A program made the position numbers and the translations under genes. 64,000 bases of DNA. It comes from Aurantibacter sp034110465 (GTDB lineage Bacteria > Bacteroidota > Bacteroidia > Flavobacteriales > Flavobacteriaceae). The notes beneath the pieces are model-generated. The model had not been told where the DNA came from and ran no database searches. It was given only the letters and a program-made list of their open reading frames with translations. Positions 26,142-35,181 of the stretch are shown here, piece by piece (positions within the stretch are counted from its first letter, which is position 1; every line of letters starts with the position of its first letter). The stretch lies in contig JAWUZD010000006.1 of the NCBI GenBank assembly GCA_034110465.1, positions 62,001 to 126,000 of the forward strand, read 5' to 3'.

Positions 26142-26441
26142 ATGATTGATCCCGAAGCTATTGTAGATAATGAATTTTTACGTCAGTTTGAATTCACTAA
26201 AGATGAGCAATTAGCGACTATAGAATATTCTCAACAAGACCGCAAAATTTTCTTAACAAAACTTAATATACCTGAAGCTATTGCTTCTGATGAATTTGAA
26301 TTTGAGTTTATTAAAGTGATTTTAGATCGTATTAAAGAAAACGAAAGCCTAAGTGTAATGCCAACGCATCCAAGCATTGTAAAGTTTATTAGAAAAAATA
26401 GATTATATAAATCTATGCTTCCTGTTGGCGTTAGAATTTAA
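26142..26441 (+). CDS. conserved hypothetical protein
   Basis: 99 residues, acidic in the first two thirds (IDPEAIVDNEFLRQFEFTKDEQLATIEY) and ending KFIRKNRLYKSMLPVGVRI. No signal, membrane segment or known motif. Relatives occur in flavobacteria as short stand-alone proteins, to my recollection sometimes linked to the N-acetyltransferase name without clear support. The codon pattern matches its neighbours. It ends before a strong terminator. Confidence 0.65.
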   Translation: MIDPEAIVDNEFLRQFEFTKDEQLATIEYSQQDRKIFLTKLNIPEAIASDEFEFEFIKVILDRIKENESLSVMPTHPSIVKFIRKNRLYKSMLPVGVRI

Positions 26442-26465
26442 TCTTAAACAATTAGACTAAAATAT

Positions 26466-26500
26466 AAAAGCTTCAAATTCTAAATAAATTTGAAGCTTTT
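26466..26500. terminator. bidirectional terminator between the 99-residue gene and mtaB
   Basis: Perfect 14-bp stem, AAAAGCTTCAAATT with AATTTGAAGCTTTT, and a 7-nt loop, followed by a T-run. Confidence 0.9.
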
Positions 26501-26524
26501 TTTTTATAAAATTTCAAATAAATA

Positions 26525-27838
26525 TCATACAAACTCAAACCTAACCAATCCATCATCATCAATTTTAGTTAGATTGACATTATGAATCGTGTTTACTAAT
26601 TCTGGATTCCACGTTGATTTTACTTTAACGTAATTCTCTGTAAATCCGTGAATATAACCTTCTTTATTTTCGCCTTCAAAAAGCACACTTCTATTACTTC
26701 CTAGTTGATTTTCGTAAAAAGACCTACGTAATTTAACACTTAAACCACGTAACATTTTACTTCGTTTAGTTCTTATATTTTTAGGCACTACGTTTTCAAA
26801 ATTTGCAGCTTCTGTATTATCACGTTCCGAATAGGTAAACACGTGTAAATAAGAAATATCTAAAGTGTTTAAAAAATTATACGTTTCTAAAAAGTGCTCG
26901 TCTGTTTCTCCTGGAAAACCAACAATAACATCTACACCAATACAAGCGTGAGGCATTACTTCTTTTATTTTTGCTACACGATCCACATATAATTCTCGCA
27001 TATATCTACGCTTCATTAGCTTCAAAATATCATTATGTCCACTTTGTAATGGAATATGAAAATGCGGTACAAAAGCTCTAGATTTACTTACCACATCTAT
27101 GGTTTCGTTCTTTAATAAATTTGGCTCTATAGAAGATATTCTTAAACGTTCTATACCTTCAACTTTATCTAAAGCTTGAACTAATTCTAAAAAGGTATGT
27201 TCGTGTTTTTTATTACCAAATTCACCTTTTCCATAATCACCAATATTAACACCAGTTAAAACAATTTCTTTAATGTTTTTAGCTGAAATTTCTTGGGCAT
27301 TTTTAACCACATTAGCTAATTCATCGCTTCTAGAAATACCTCTTGCCAAAGGAATTGTGCAGTACGTACATTTATAATCGCAGCCATCTTGAACTTTAAG
27401 AAAAGCACGAGTTCTGTCGCCTATAGAGTAACTTCCAACATAAAAATCGGCTTCATCAATATCACACGAATGCACTTCACCCATATCATTTTTAGACAAA
27501 TCGTTTATATAATCTGTAATTTTAAATTTTTCGGTAGCACCTAAAACCAAATCAACACCATTAACATCTGCTAATTCTTGCGGTTTTAATTGTGCATAAC
27601 AACCAACAGCAGCAACAAAAGCTTCAGGATTGGCTTTCTGTGCTTGTTTTACAACAGTTTTAAATCGCTTATCTGCATTTTCTGTAACAGAACAGGTATT
27701 TATAACGTAAATATCTGCTTTATCTGAAAAATCTACGCGTTCAAATCCTTCGTCTTTAAAATTTCTTGAAATTGTAGATGTTTCTGAAAAATTCAGTTTG
27801 CATCCTAATGTATAAAAAGCGACTTTTTTCTGTTCCAT
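26525..27838 (-). CDS. mtaB: tRNA t6A37 C2-methylthiotransferase MtaB
   Basis: 437 residues from the ATG of MEQKKVAFYTLGCKLN. A TTG seven codons upstream is less likely. It is a radical SAM methylthiotransferase that converts t6A37 to ms2t6A37 in tRNA. The N-terminal cluster ligands are C13, C49 and C80, and the radical SAM cluster is C153-x3-C157-x2-C160 in GCDYKCTYCTIP. A C-terminal TRAM-like segment (GEVKSTWNPE-like, KVKSTW) closes the protein. The GCKLN start is typical of MtaB rather than MiaB. Confidence 0.92.
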   Translation of the reverse strand: MEQKKVAFYTLGCKLNFSETSTISRNFKDEGFERVDFSDKADIYVINTCSVTENADKRFKTVVKQAQKANPEAFVAAVGCYAQLKPQELADVNGVDLVLGATEKFKITDYINDLSKNDMGEVHSCDIDEADFYVGSYSIGDRTRAFLKVQDGCDYKCTYCTIPLARGISRSDELANVVKNAQEISAKNIKEIVLTGVNIGDYGKGEFGNKKHEHTFLELVQALDKVEGIERLRISSIEPNLLKNETIDVVSKSRAFVPHFHIPLQSGHNDILKLMKRRYMRELYVDRVAKIKEVMPHACIGVDVIVGFPGETDEHFLETYNFLNTLDISYLHVFTYSERDNTEAANFENVVPKNIRTKRSKMLRGLSVKLRRSFYENQLGSNRSVLFEGENKEGYIHGFTENYVKVKSTWNPELVNTIHNVNLTKIDDDGLVRFEFV

Positions 27839-27905
27839 ATTATATATTCTAAAAATCAAGATTGCTTTAAAGCTTATATTTCTTGGTTTTCAATTTTATA
27901 AAGTG

Positions 27906-27913
27906 CAAATTTA
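27906..27913 (-). promoter_or_regulatory. -7 element of the mtaB promoter
   Basis: TAAATTTG on the minus strand, a perfect TAnnTTTG match, about 68 nt before the mtaB ATG and 59 nt before the divergent ABC gene. Confidence 0.5.
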
Positions 27914-27971
27914 CGTAATACTTTTAAACCATAAATTATAAACACAATTTATGCGTGTTTAATTTTCTACT

Positions 27972-29123
27972 ATGACATTAAAAGAACAACGCATTTCTGA
28001 AGTAAAAACCTTTTTAATAAATAAAGATTTAGTACTTGGTTACAGAAAACTAATGGATTGCGGTATAGACACGCAAAATTTAAGCATTTTTGAATCTTTA
28101 ATAAAACTAACCGATTGGAAAGAACAAAACCCAACCGAAGAAACTTTAATTATTGAAAAATCTATTGAAATTCTTAAAACCATTGAAGCTACTCCAATTA
28201 AAAACTATTCCAATTTAGAACCTATAATTAGCTGTTCTAACTTAGAGAAAAGTTATGGTAAAAACAGATTTAAGCTTGGACCAATTAGTTTAGATATTAA
28301 AAAAGGACAAGTTTATGGTTTAGTTGGCGAAAACGGAAACGGAAAAACTACTTTACTTAGAATTCTAGCTAAAGAATTAAGTTTTAATTCTGGAAAAGTA
28401 CATTATAATTTTAGCGCCAATTTAAAAAACAACTACAACCTACGGTCTAAGTTAGTTTATATTCCGCAACGTACCGAAAAATGGTACGGTAGTTTAAAAG
28501 ACAATTTAAAATTTGTACTTTCTAGTTATGGTGTTTCTGAAAAAGAAAACGAAACACGTGTTTTAATGATGATTGCCAGAATGGGTTTATGGAATTATAA
28601 ACACTTAAAATGGAGAGAATTATCTTCAGGTTACAAAATGCGTTTTGAATTGGCTAGAACATTATTACGCCAACCAGAAGTGTTATTATTAGACGAACCT
28701 TTGGCAAATTTAGATGTTTTAGCACAACAAATTATATTAGAAGATTTAAAATCAATTTGTAATTCGTTAAGTCATCCTATTGCTTTAATATTAAGCTCGC
28801 AACAACTTTATGAAGTAGAAAAAGTGTCCGACAATGTTATTTTCTTAAAAAACGGAAAGTACAAAGACAACACTTCTAATTCTGAAGACAAAGAAACGCA
28901 ACAACTAATTATAGAATTAGATTCTGATACTGAACGTCACGTTTTGGAAACCGTTTTTGAGCCTTTACAATTAGAAAAACTGCTATTTAATGGTGGAATT
29001 TATATTGGTTATTTTAATAAAACCACCTCATTTTCTTCAATTTTAAAAGCTTTAGGCGAACAAAACATAAAAGTAACATACGTTAGAGATATATCATATT
29101 CTACACGTCGTTTTTTTGTTTAA
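27972..29123 (+). CDS. ABC transporter ATP-binding protein with N-terminal helical extension
   Basis: 383 residues. About 85 residues of helical sequence precede the nucleotide-binding domain. Walker A is GENGNGKTT (119-127), the signature is LSSGYKMR, and Walker B is VLLLDEPLANLD. The switch region reads LSSQQLYEVEK, with Q where most ABC proteins have H. About 100 residues after the core may be a regulatory tail. It is followed at 12 nt by a large membrane protein gene and then an oligopeptide-binding lipoprotein gene. The transported substrate is unknown; export or membrane remodelling seem as possible as import. Confidence 0.85.
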   Translation: MTLKEQRISEVKTFLINKDLVLGYRKLMDCGIDTQNLSIFESLIKLTDWKEQNPTEETLIIEKSIEILKTIEATPIKNYSNLEPIISCSNLEKSYGKNRFKLGPISLDIKKGQVYGLVGENGNGKTTLLRILAKELSFNSGKVHYNFSANLKNNYNLRSKLVYIPQRTEKWYGSLKDNLKFVLSSYGVSEKENETRVLMMIARMGLWNYKHLKWRELSSGYKMRFELARTLLRQPEVLLLDEPLANLDVLAQQIILEDLKSICNSLSHPIALILSSQQLYEVEKVSDNVIFLKNGKYKDNTSNSEDKETQQLIIELDSDTERHVLETVFEPLQLEKLLFNGGIYIGYFNKTTSFSSILKALGEQNIKVTYVRDISYSTRRFFV

Positions 29124-29135
29124 AACACGATACAA

Positions 29136-30929
29136 ATGAAAACATTTATACAAAACATAAATAAATACCTCGTAGAACGTTATCCTAATATTTGGAATAT
29201 CAAATTAGTTTGGGTTATTAGTGTAAGTTTGCTTTTCCACATTATCTTTTTTCTATTAGGAATGGCAGGATTAAGCAATCCAGAAAGTTTACATAGCTAT
29301 AATGCAGAAGATGTTTTTTTTAATAGTGGCGCTATATTTTTTAATGTAATTCTATCTATATTAATAGCAGTAATTTGGTTAGTTTATCTATTAAAAAACA
29401 ATGCTTTTAAAGCATTCTACCCAACCAAGCGCTTAGATTTATTTAAGCAATTTTGTTGTTATTTTATAGCTATATTTTGCTGTTCTAGTTTCTATTTATC
29501 TTATTCTACAGGATTAAAAACCTATATAAAAAACACATATCCAGACCAGAAAATGGTGGGATATATTACAACTGCCAACGATGCTTCTTTATTTTTAACT
29601 CACAGCATAAGTAACTATACTATTGATAATAAACGTTTTCCTGATTTCTATTTTGATAATTATTGTGAAACAAACGAAGATTTAATCGACTATAAAAAAA
29701 CCTACTACTCTACTTTCGAGTTTGATTATCAGTTTTATAATGTAAAAAGTGAAGATGTTCTATATAGTCAACTCAATAGAACAGATAGTAATGACAAAAG
29801 GTATAATGTTGATGATGTGATTGAAGCTAATTCATACAGTGGTTTCCTTCACAAAAAAAAGAAAGACTCTTTAACAATAACCTATTACTATAAAGATTCT
29901 GTTCTCAATGCTAGATCTTTTTTAAAAACATTAGAACCAAGCTATTATAATTATGCAGAAACATTTTACACTAACAATGATTTAAAAAATGACTATAGCC
30001 AAGACGTTGTAACTAAATATTATAGTACTAATAAGAGAAATCAGACGTATAAAAACTACACTAAAGAACGCTATTTGAGGAGTAAAAAAAACACCACATT
30101 ATTAGATCGAAATAATCCAATAGAAATAAAAAGCGTATTAAATAACTTTTTAGAAGTCTCTAAATTATTTAAAATTAAGAACAATCTAAATACAGACAAA
30201 TGGTTTGATCTGATTTACAATCCAACTAATTTTGAGATTACCAACATTATTAATACCCAAAAACCAAGAGATTATAATTATAGCTCCATAAAGGAGTTAA
30301 CACTTTCTGAGAAATTTGCCAAAAAACATAAAACCAAGTATTATTTAGAAAGTGAAAAATTAAAAAAAGTGTTTATCAACATAGACGATATTAAAGAATC
30401 TACACCAGTTCTAGAAGGTCTTCACGTATTTGCATGGCTTGCTTTTGGATGCTCTTTATTAATATTTATGTTTAGAGTAACAGACTTAAAAACACTTTTA
30501 TTTAGTATAGTTACCACAGGTATAGTTACATTATTATTTACACTACTTATGTTTCTTATTTTCTATGTCTTTAGAGCTAACAATACAGAAGAAGAATATA
30601 CTGTATCTTACATAGGCTTATTAGTAAGTGCACTAATACTATCTGTTCCTTTGTTTTTTTATAAAAATTTAAAGAAAATAATTGTTGGGATTTGTTTAAA
30701 TATTAGTTTGGCTGGATTTTTACCGTTTTTATTATTAATAATTGTTATTATATCAATACATCAAGACGATTATTATAGAGATATTTACACAAAATACAGC
30801 GAACATCCAGATACATTAATTGAATCTCTTGGCATTTTATGGAGTCCTGTATTTTTAATTATTGGTTTTATATTTATCTATCTTTACAGCGGAATCATAA
30901 AAAAATGGAAAGCTTTACCAGAAGGTTAA
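29136..30929 (+). CDS. large membrane protein, probable ABC partner
   Basis: 597 residues. Three membrane helices lie near the N-terminus (about 24-46, 67-88, 103-122). A soluble domain of about 300 residues, rich in Tyr, Asn and Lys, follows. Five more helices fill the C-terminal 170 residues (about 428-590). This layout resembles ABC-2 type permeases with a large extracytoplasmic insert, but no family motif is recognised. It lies between the ATPase gene and the OppA-like gene with gaps of 12 and 7 nt, so the three probably form one operon and perhaps one complex. Confidence 0.65.
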   Translation: MKTFIQNINKYLVERYPNIWNIKLVWVISVSLLFHIIFFLLGMAGLSNPESLHSYNAEDVFFNSGAIFFNVILSILIAVIWLVYLLKNNAFKAFYPTKRLDLFKQFCCYFIAIFCCSSFYLSYSTGLKTYIKNTYPDQKMVGYITTANDASLFLTHSISNYTIDNKRFPDFYFDNYCETNEDLIDYKKTYYSTFEFDYQFYNVKSEDVLYSQLNRTDSNDKRYNVDDVIEANSYSGFLHKKKKDSLTITYYYKDSVLNARSFLKTLEPSYYNYAETFYTNNDLKNDYSQDVVTKYYSTNKRNQTYKNYTKERYLRSKKNTTLLDRNNPIEIKSVLNNFLEVSKLFKIKNNLNTDKWFDLIYNPTNFEITNIINTQKPRDYNYSSIKELTLSEKFAKKHKTKYYLESEKLKKVFINIDDIKESTPVLEGLHVFAWLAFGCSLLIFMFRVTDLKTLLFSIVTTGIVTLLFTLLMFLIFYVFRANNTEEEYTVSYIGLLVSALILSVPLFFYKNLKKIIVGICLNISLAGFLPFLLLIIVIISIHQDDYYRDIYTKYSEHPDTLIESLGILWSPVFLIIGFIFIYLYSGIIKKWKALPEG

Positions 30930-30936
30930 TTTTAAA

Positions 30937-32538
30937 ATGAACATAAAACATTACATCTCATATATTAGTATTATCACCTTGTTTTTTTCTTGTCAAAATG
31001 AAGAAAAACCAATTGATGGCACAACCGTTTTTAGATATAACGAACATAAAAATATTGGTTCTTTAGATCCTGCGTTTGCAAAAGACTTAGCCGATATTTG
31101 GGCAACTAACCAATTGTTTAATGGTTTGGTTCAAATGGACGATAGCTTAAATGTAAAACCAAGTATTGCAACAGATTGGACAATTAGTCAAGATGCTCTA
31201 ACTTATACATTTAACCTTAGAGATGATGTGTTTTTCCATAAACACCAACTTTTTGGAAAAGATAGTATAAGAACCGTAAATGCTAAAGATTTTGAATATA
31301 GTTTTAATAGAATTTTAGACAAAAAAATAGCATCTTCAGGTCAATGGGTTTTTAATAAAGTAGATAAATTCTATGCTACTAACAATTCCACTTTTGTTGT
31401 GAAGCTTAATCAACCATTTCCTGCTTTTTTAGGGCTACTAACTATGAAATATTGTAGTGTAGTTCCTAAAGAAATTACAGAACATTATGGATCAGATTTT
31501 AGATCTCATCCCATTGGAACTGGACCTTTTAAATTTAAACGTTGGGAAGAAAATATAAAATTAGTCTTTAGAAAAAACAACCATTATTTCGAAAAAGACA
31601 ACAAAGGACAAACCTTACCTTATTTAGAAGCTGTAGCAATTACTTTTTTACCAGACAAACAAAGTGAGTTTTTACAATTTGCGCAAGGTAATATTGATTT
31701 TGTATCGGGTCTAGATGCCTCTTATAAAGATGATATTTTAACAGCTACCGGAAATTTACGTCCACAATACGAAACAAACGTAAATATGATTCGTGGACCA
31801 TATTTAAACACAGAATATCTGGCTTTTTATATGGAAAGTGATCTAACCGAAATACAATCTGAAACACTTAGAAAAGCCATAAACTATGGTTTTGACCGTA
31901 AAAAAATGATGACTTATCTTAGAAATGGTATAGGAATTCCTGCTAATGGCGGATTTATTCCAAAAGGATTACCAGGTTATAATAAATCAATAGGTTTTAC
32001 ATATCAGCCAGGAAAAGCAAAAGAACTAATTAAAGAATTTAGTAGTGAAACGGGAATTAAAAGCCCTAAAATAACCATTACTACAACAGGTAATTATTTA
32101 AGTTTTTGTGAATTTATTCAACGAGAATTACAAAAAACAGGCTTAACAGTTAACATAGATGTTATGCCAGCTTCAGCATTAAAAAGCGGAAAAGCTAATG
32201 GTAAATTAAATATGTTTCGTGCAAGTTGGGTTGCAGACTATCCAGATGCGGAAAATTACTTATCACTTTATTACAGTAAGAATTTTGCGCCAAACGGACC
32301 AAATTACACACATTTTAAAAACGAAGAATTCGACACTTTATACGAATCTGCTTTTAATGAAACTAACGTTTCTAAAAGGCAAATTCTATACACAAAAATG
32401 GACTCTTTAGTAATGAGTAAAACACCTATTGTGCCTTTATTCTATGATGAAGTGGTTCGTTTTACTCGTAAAAACGTAAATGGTTTAGGTATAAATCCAA
32501 TTAATTTATTGGAGCTGAAACAGGTTTTTAAGAAATAA
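30937..32538 (+). CDS. oligopeptide-binding (OppA-like, SBP family 5) lipoprotein
   Basis: 533 residues. The lipobox is LFFSCQNE. Family 5 motifs are TVFRYNEHKNIGSLDPAFA, VKPSIATDWTISQDALTYTFNLRDDVFFH, and HPIGTGPFKFKRWEE. It binds peptides or similar ligands in the periplasm. Normally such proteins work with OppB/OppC permeases and OppD/OppF ATPases. None of these is here. Instead the gene follows a non-Opp ATPase and a large membrane protein. Last gene of the trio. Confidence 0.87.
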   Translation: MNIKHYISYISIITLFFSCQNEEKPIDGTTVFRYNEHKNIGSLDPAFAKDLADIWATNQLFNGLVQMDDSLNVKPSIATDWTISQDALTYTFNLRDDVFFHKHQLFGKDSIRTVNAKDFEYSFNRILDKKIASSGQWVFNKVDKFYATNNSTFVVKLNQPFPAFLGLLTMKYCSVVPKEITEHYGSDFRSHPIGTGPFKFKRWEENIKLVFRKNNHYFEKDNKGQTLPYLEAVAITFLPDKQSEFLQFAQGNIDFVSGLDASYKDDILTATGNLRPQYETNVNMIRGPYLNTEYLAFYMESDLTEIQSETLRKAINYGFDRKKMMTYLRNGIGIPANGGFIPKGLPGYNKSIGFTYQPGKAKELIKEFSSETGIKSPKITITTTGNYLSFCEFIQRELQKTGLTVNIDVMPASALKSGKANGKLNMFRASWVADYPDAENYLSLYYSKNFAPNGPNYTHFKNEEFDTLYESAFNETNVSKRQILYTKMDSLVMSKTPIVPLFYDEVVRFTRKNVNGLGINPINLLELKQVFKK

Positions 32539-32553
32539 CACTATAATTATAAA

Positions 32554-32790
32554 CTATAAATCTTCTTCCGATTTACCAATATCGTTAATAGATAATTCCA
32601 CTTTGTTCTCTCTTTTAGACCAAGATTTTTCAAGTAAGTAATAAAATAAATAACAAGTTGCTATTCCAAAAGGCAATGCTATAACAGACAATATAAGAGT
32701 GTTTTTCCAATCTATCCCTAAATCTAAAAAAGCATCTAAAAGACCTAATACAACGCCACCAATTGTTGTACCTACATAATAAGTTACCAC
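32554..32790 (-). CDS. small two-helix membrane protein (start uncertain)
   Basis: 78 residues from GTG at 32788-32790. Two hydrophobic segments (VGTTIGGVVLGLLDAFL and TLILSVIALPFGIATCYLFYYLL) are followed by a charged tail. The open frame continues upstream to 32922. The 40 codons before the GTG encode a further plausible membrane helix (ARIILGLILLYFIGKRFYELA) and KYDEKKWLFAILG. The true protein is therefore probably about 118 residues and starts next to the stop of the GlmU-like gene, but no ATG, GTG or TTG occurs there in frame. I do not recognise the family. Confidence 0.55.
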   Translation of the reverse strand: MVTYYVGTTIGGVVLGLLDAFLDLGIDWKNTLILSVIALPFGIATCYLFYYLLEKSWSKRENKVELSINDIGKSEEDL

Positions 32791-32912
32791 TCCTAGAATA
32801 GCAAAAAGCCATTTCTTTTCGTCGTATTTAATTGCTAACTCATAAAACCTTTTACCTATAAAATAGAGTAATATTAATCCTAATATAATTCTTGCTTTTT
32901 TTAAATTTACAG

Positions 32913-34088
32913 CTACTCCTTTCTAAACTGCTTGGTATCTTCAAAAACGTGCGTTAAAATAGCTTCGTCGTGTGCTGTAAATTCTATTTGTCGTCTTGAC
33001 ATTACTACTTTAGCAACCTCAAAAGCTTTACTTGTTAAGTAAGTGGTAAATCCGCTTGCTCCACCCCAAGAATAACTTGGTACAAAATTTCTTGGGAAAC
33101 CGCTTCCAAAAATATTTGCGTTTACACCAACAACAGTTCCTGTATTAAACATAGTATTAATTCCAGTTTTGCTATGATCTCCCATAATTAAACCACAAAA
33201 TTGTAAGCCTGTTCTTGCAAAACGACTTGTTTCGTAATCCCAAAGTTTCACTTCTACGTAATTATTTTTAAGATTCGAATTATTAGTATCTGCTCCTAAA
33301 TTACACCATTCGCCTAAAACAGAGTTTCCTAAAAACCCATCATGACCTTTGTTAGAATACCCAAAAAGAACTGAATTATTAACTTCTCCTCCTACTTTAC
33401 TATGTGGTCCAATAGTTGTAGCACCGTAAATTTTAGCACCTAATTTTAAAACTGCATTATTACACAATGCCAATGGTCCACGAACTAAACTGCCTTCCAT
33501 AATTTCGGCATCTTTACCAATATAAATTGGTCCAGAACTAGCGTTTAATGTAGCGAATTCAACTTTTGCGCCTTCTTCTATAAAAATATATTCTGGTGCT
33601 ATAATGTTATTACTTTTTGGAATAGGCTCAGAAACTCGATCTTTAGTTAACAACTCAAAATCGGCTTTAATAGCTTCATCATTTTTAGAAAAAATATCCC
33701 AAGTGTTTTTAACAGTAAGAACTTCATCGTTATATTCTAAAGCTTCATAAGATGCTAAATCAATTTCATCTTGAGAATCTTTTGTATAAAAGGCAATTAT
33801 ATCTTCATCTTTAAAAATAGCTTGATTCTCTTTTAAATTCAACACCATTTCTACCAAAATAGTGTTTGGACAATACGATGCATTAAGCATTATATTTTCC
33901 TCTAATTCTACCATTGGGAATTTATCCGACAAATAATCTTCTGTAACAGATGTTGTTGTGGTATTTAAAAATTGTTCCCATTTTTCACGAATAGTTAAAA
34001 TACCTATTCTAATATCTGCAACAGGTCTTGTGTATGTAAATGGTAATAAATGGTTACGATTTTCACCATCAAAAAGAATGTAATTCAT
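32913..34088 (-). CDS. GlmU-family protein (nucleotidyltransferase-like plus left-handed beta-helix)
   Basis: 391 residues. The N-terminal 170 residues resemble a degenerate sugar-phosphate nucleotidyltransferase (NYILFDGENRNHLLPFTYTRPVADIRIGIL); the usual GxGTRxxP loop is not seen. Residues about 170-340 are hexapeptide repeats of a left-handed beta-helix (GPIYIGKDAEIMEGSLVRGPLAL, IGPHSKVGGEV). These are typical of acyltransferases. Such proteins in flavobacteria are labelled GlmU family, but their reaction is not established. It may act on UDP-sugar precursors of the cell envelope. Confidence 0.82.
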   Translation of the reverse strand: MNYILFDGENRNHLLPFTYTRPVADIRIGILTIREKWEQFLNTTTTSVTEDYLSDKFPMVELEENIMLNASYCPNTILVEMVLNLKENQAIFKDEDIIAFYTKDSQDEIDLASYEALEYNDEVLTVKNTWDIFSKNDEAIKADFELLTKDRVSEPIPKSNNIIAPEYIFIEEGAKVEFATLNASSGPIYIGKDAEIMEGSLVRGPLALCNNAVLKLGAKIYGATTIGPHSKVGGEVNNSVLFGYSNKGHDGFLGNSVLGEWCNLGADTNNSNLKNNYVEVKLWDYETSRFARTGLQFCGLIMGDHSKTGINTMFNTGTVVGVNANIFGSGFPRNFVPSYSWGGASGFTTYLTSKAFEVAKVVMSRRQIEFTAHDEAILTHVFEDTKQFRKE

Positions 34089-34145
34089 TTTTAAACTATT
34101 AAAAGTTGTGTGTATCTCAAAAGTAATTTAATTATATAGAATAAA

Positions 34146-34176
34146 AAAAGCCTTTTAGTAAAACTAAAAGGCTTTT
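34146..34176 (-). terminator. terminator of rpmE
   Basis: Perfect 14-bp stem, AAAAGCCTTTTAGT with ACTAAAAGGCTTTT, and a 3-nt loop. On the minus strand it is followed by a T-run. Confidence 0.88.
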
Positions 34177-34198
34177 AATAAAAATATTATAAAAAATA

Positions 34199-34450
34199 TT
34201 ATTTTTTGAATTTTGCGTATTTTGTTTTGAACTTATCAATACGACCAGCTGTATCTATTAATTTAGATTTACCAGTGTAAAAAGGATGAGATGTTCTTGA
34301 AATTTCCATTTTAATTAAAGGATACTCAACACCATCAACTTCTAAAGTTTCTTTTGTATTTGCAGTAGATTTAGTTAAAAACACATCATCGTTTGACATA
34401 TCTTTAAATGCTACTAATCTATAATTTTCTGGATGTATATCTTTTCTCAT
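34199..34450 (-). CDS. rpmE: 50S ribosomal protein L31, type B
   Basis: 83 residues beginning MRKDIHPENYRLVAFKDMSN, with EISRTSHPFYTGKSKLIDTAGRIDKFKTKY at the end, the L31 signature. No CxxC zinc ribbon is present, so it is the zinc-independent type B form (about 80-90 residues) that many bacteria keep as an alternative under zinc limitation. Whether a zinc-binding paralogue exists elsewhere cannot be seen. It has its own promoter and terminator. Confidence 0.96.
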   Translation of the reverse strand: MRKDIHPENYRLVAFKDMSNDDVFLTKSTANTKETLEVDGVEYPLIKMEISRTSHPFYTGKSKLIDTAGRIDKFKTKYAKFKK

Positions 34451-34489
34451 CGCTTTAATGCTTTATAATTGTATTGTAAATTCGAAGTG

Positions 34490-34520
34490 CAAATCTACAT
34501 ACTTTTTTATGATTCCACAA
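34490..34520 (-). promoter_or_regulatory. promoter of rpmE
   Basis: On the minus strand TTG (34518-34520), 20 nt, then TAGATTTG (34490-34497). A near-consensus Bacteroidota promoter, 39 nt before the ATG. No Zur-like palindrome is obvious. Confidence 0.7.
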
Positions 34521-34610
34521 TCTTTTCTAAAAAATATTTCACATTTTATTTGTAACAAATTTAATACCTTGCAGACTAACAAGCAAATCAACTTAAAAAC
34601 AATCAAAATT

Positions 34611-35135
34611 ATGGAAAAATCAATTAAAGCAATTGCAGTAAATTACGGAGTTTATTTAGGTGTAGGATTAGCTATAATTACAGCAGTCTGTTATGCTATG
34701 GATGTATTACTACTAACAAATATGTGGCTTGGAATAGGCTTATTAATTTTAGTTTTAGGTATTTCAATATTTTCTTCAGTTTCTGCTAAAAAAGCACAAA
34801 ACGGTATTATTTCTTTTAAAGAAGCTTTTACAGCATTTTTTATAACATTAGTAATTGGATTATTAATTAGTTCTATTGTCTATATTATTATTTTCAACTT
34901 TGTAGATCCTGAAGCAGCAAATATTTTGAAAGAAGCATTAATGGATAAACAAATAAATATGATGAAAGATTTTGGTGCTGACAGTAATGCAATTGCAATG
35001 GCTGCTGAAGAATTTGAAAAAATGGAAAACATGTATTCTATTGGAAATGTTTTACAATCTTTTGTTTTTCAATTAATAGGATATAGTATAGTGGGTTTAA
35101 TTTCATCTTTAATTATTAAAAAGACAGAAGAATAA
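34611..35135 (+). CDS. DUF4199-like membrane protein
   Basis: 174 residues from the ATG of MEKSIKAIAVNYGVYLG. The open frame reaches 51 codons further upstream, but that part has no homology-like pattern, overlaps the rpmE promoter and lacks a good start. Four membrane helices at about 8-28, 32-52, 70-95 and 145-168 with a short amphipathic segment (LMDKQINMMKDFG) between helices three and four match DUF4199. The function is unknown. It is followed at 46 nt by a glycosyltransferase gene with its own -7 element. Confidence 0.78.
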   Translation: MEKSIKAIAVNYGVYLGVGLAIITAVCYAMDVLLLTNMWLGIGLLILVLGISIFSSVSAKKAQNGIISFKEAFTAFFITLVIGLLISSIVYIIIFNFVDPEAANILKEALMDKQINMMKDFGADSNAIAMAAEEFEKMENMYSIGNVLQSFVFQLIGYSIVGLISSLIIKKTEE

Positions 35136-35150
35136 ATCAATAAATATTTT

Positions 35151-35158
35151 ATCTTTGG
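35151..35158 (+). promoter_or_regulatory. -7 element before the family 2 glycosyltransferase gene
   Basis: TATCTTTG, a perfect TAnnTTTG match, 23 nt before the ATG. No clear -33 element. Confidence 0.5.
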
Positions 35159-35181
35159 AGTAAATATATCAAACTACAAAA

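Noticed and set aside
32630..32812. 60-codon frame overlapping the small membrane protein gene
   Set aside because: It is in another frame of the same strand; the competing frame has membrane helices and a charged tail, while this one looks random.
34458..34610. N-terminal extension of the DUF4199-like protein
   Set aside because: Overlaps the rpmE promoter and would put a cysteine-rich non-conserved segment before the first membrane helix; the ATG at 34611 fits better.
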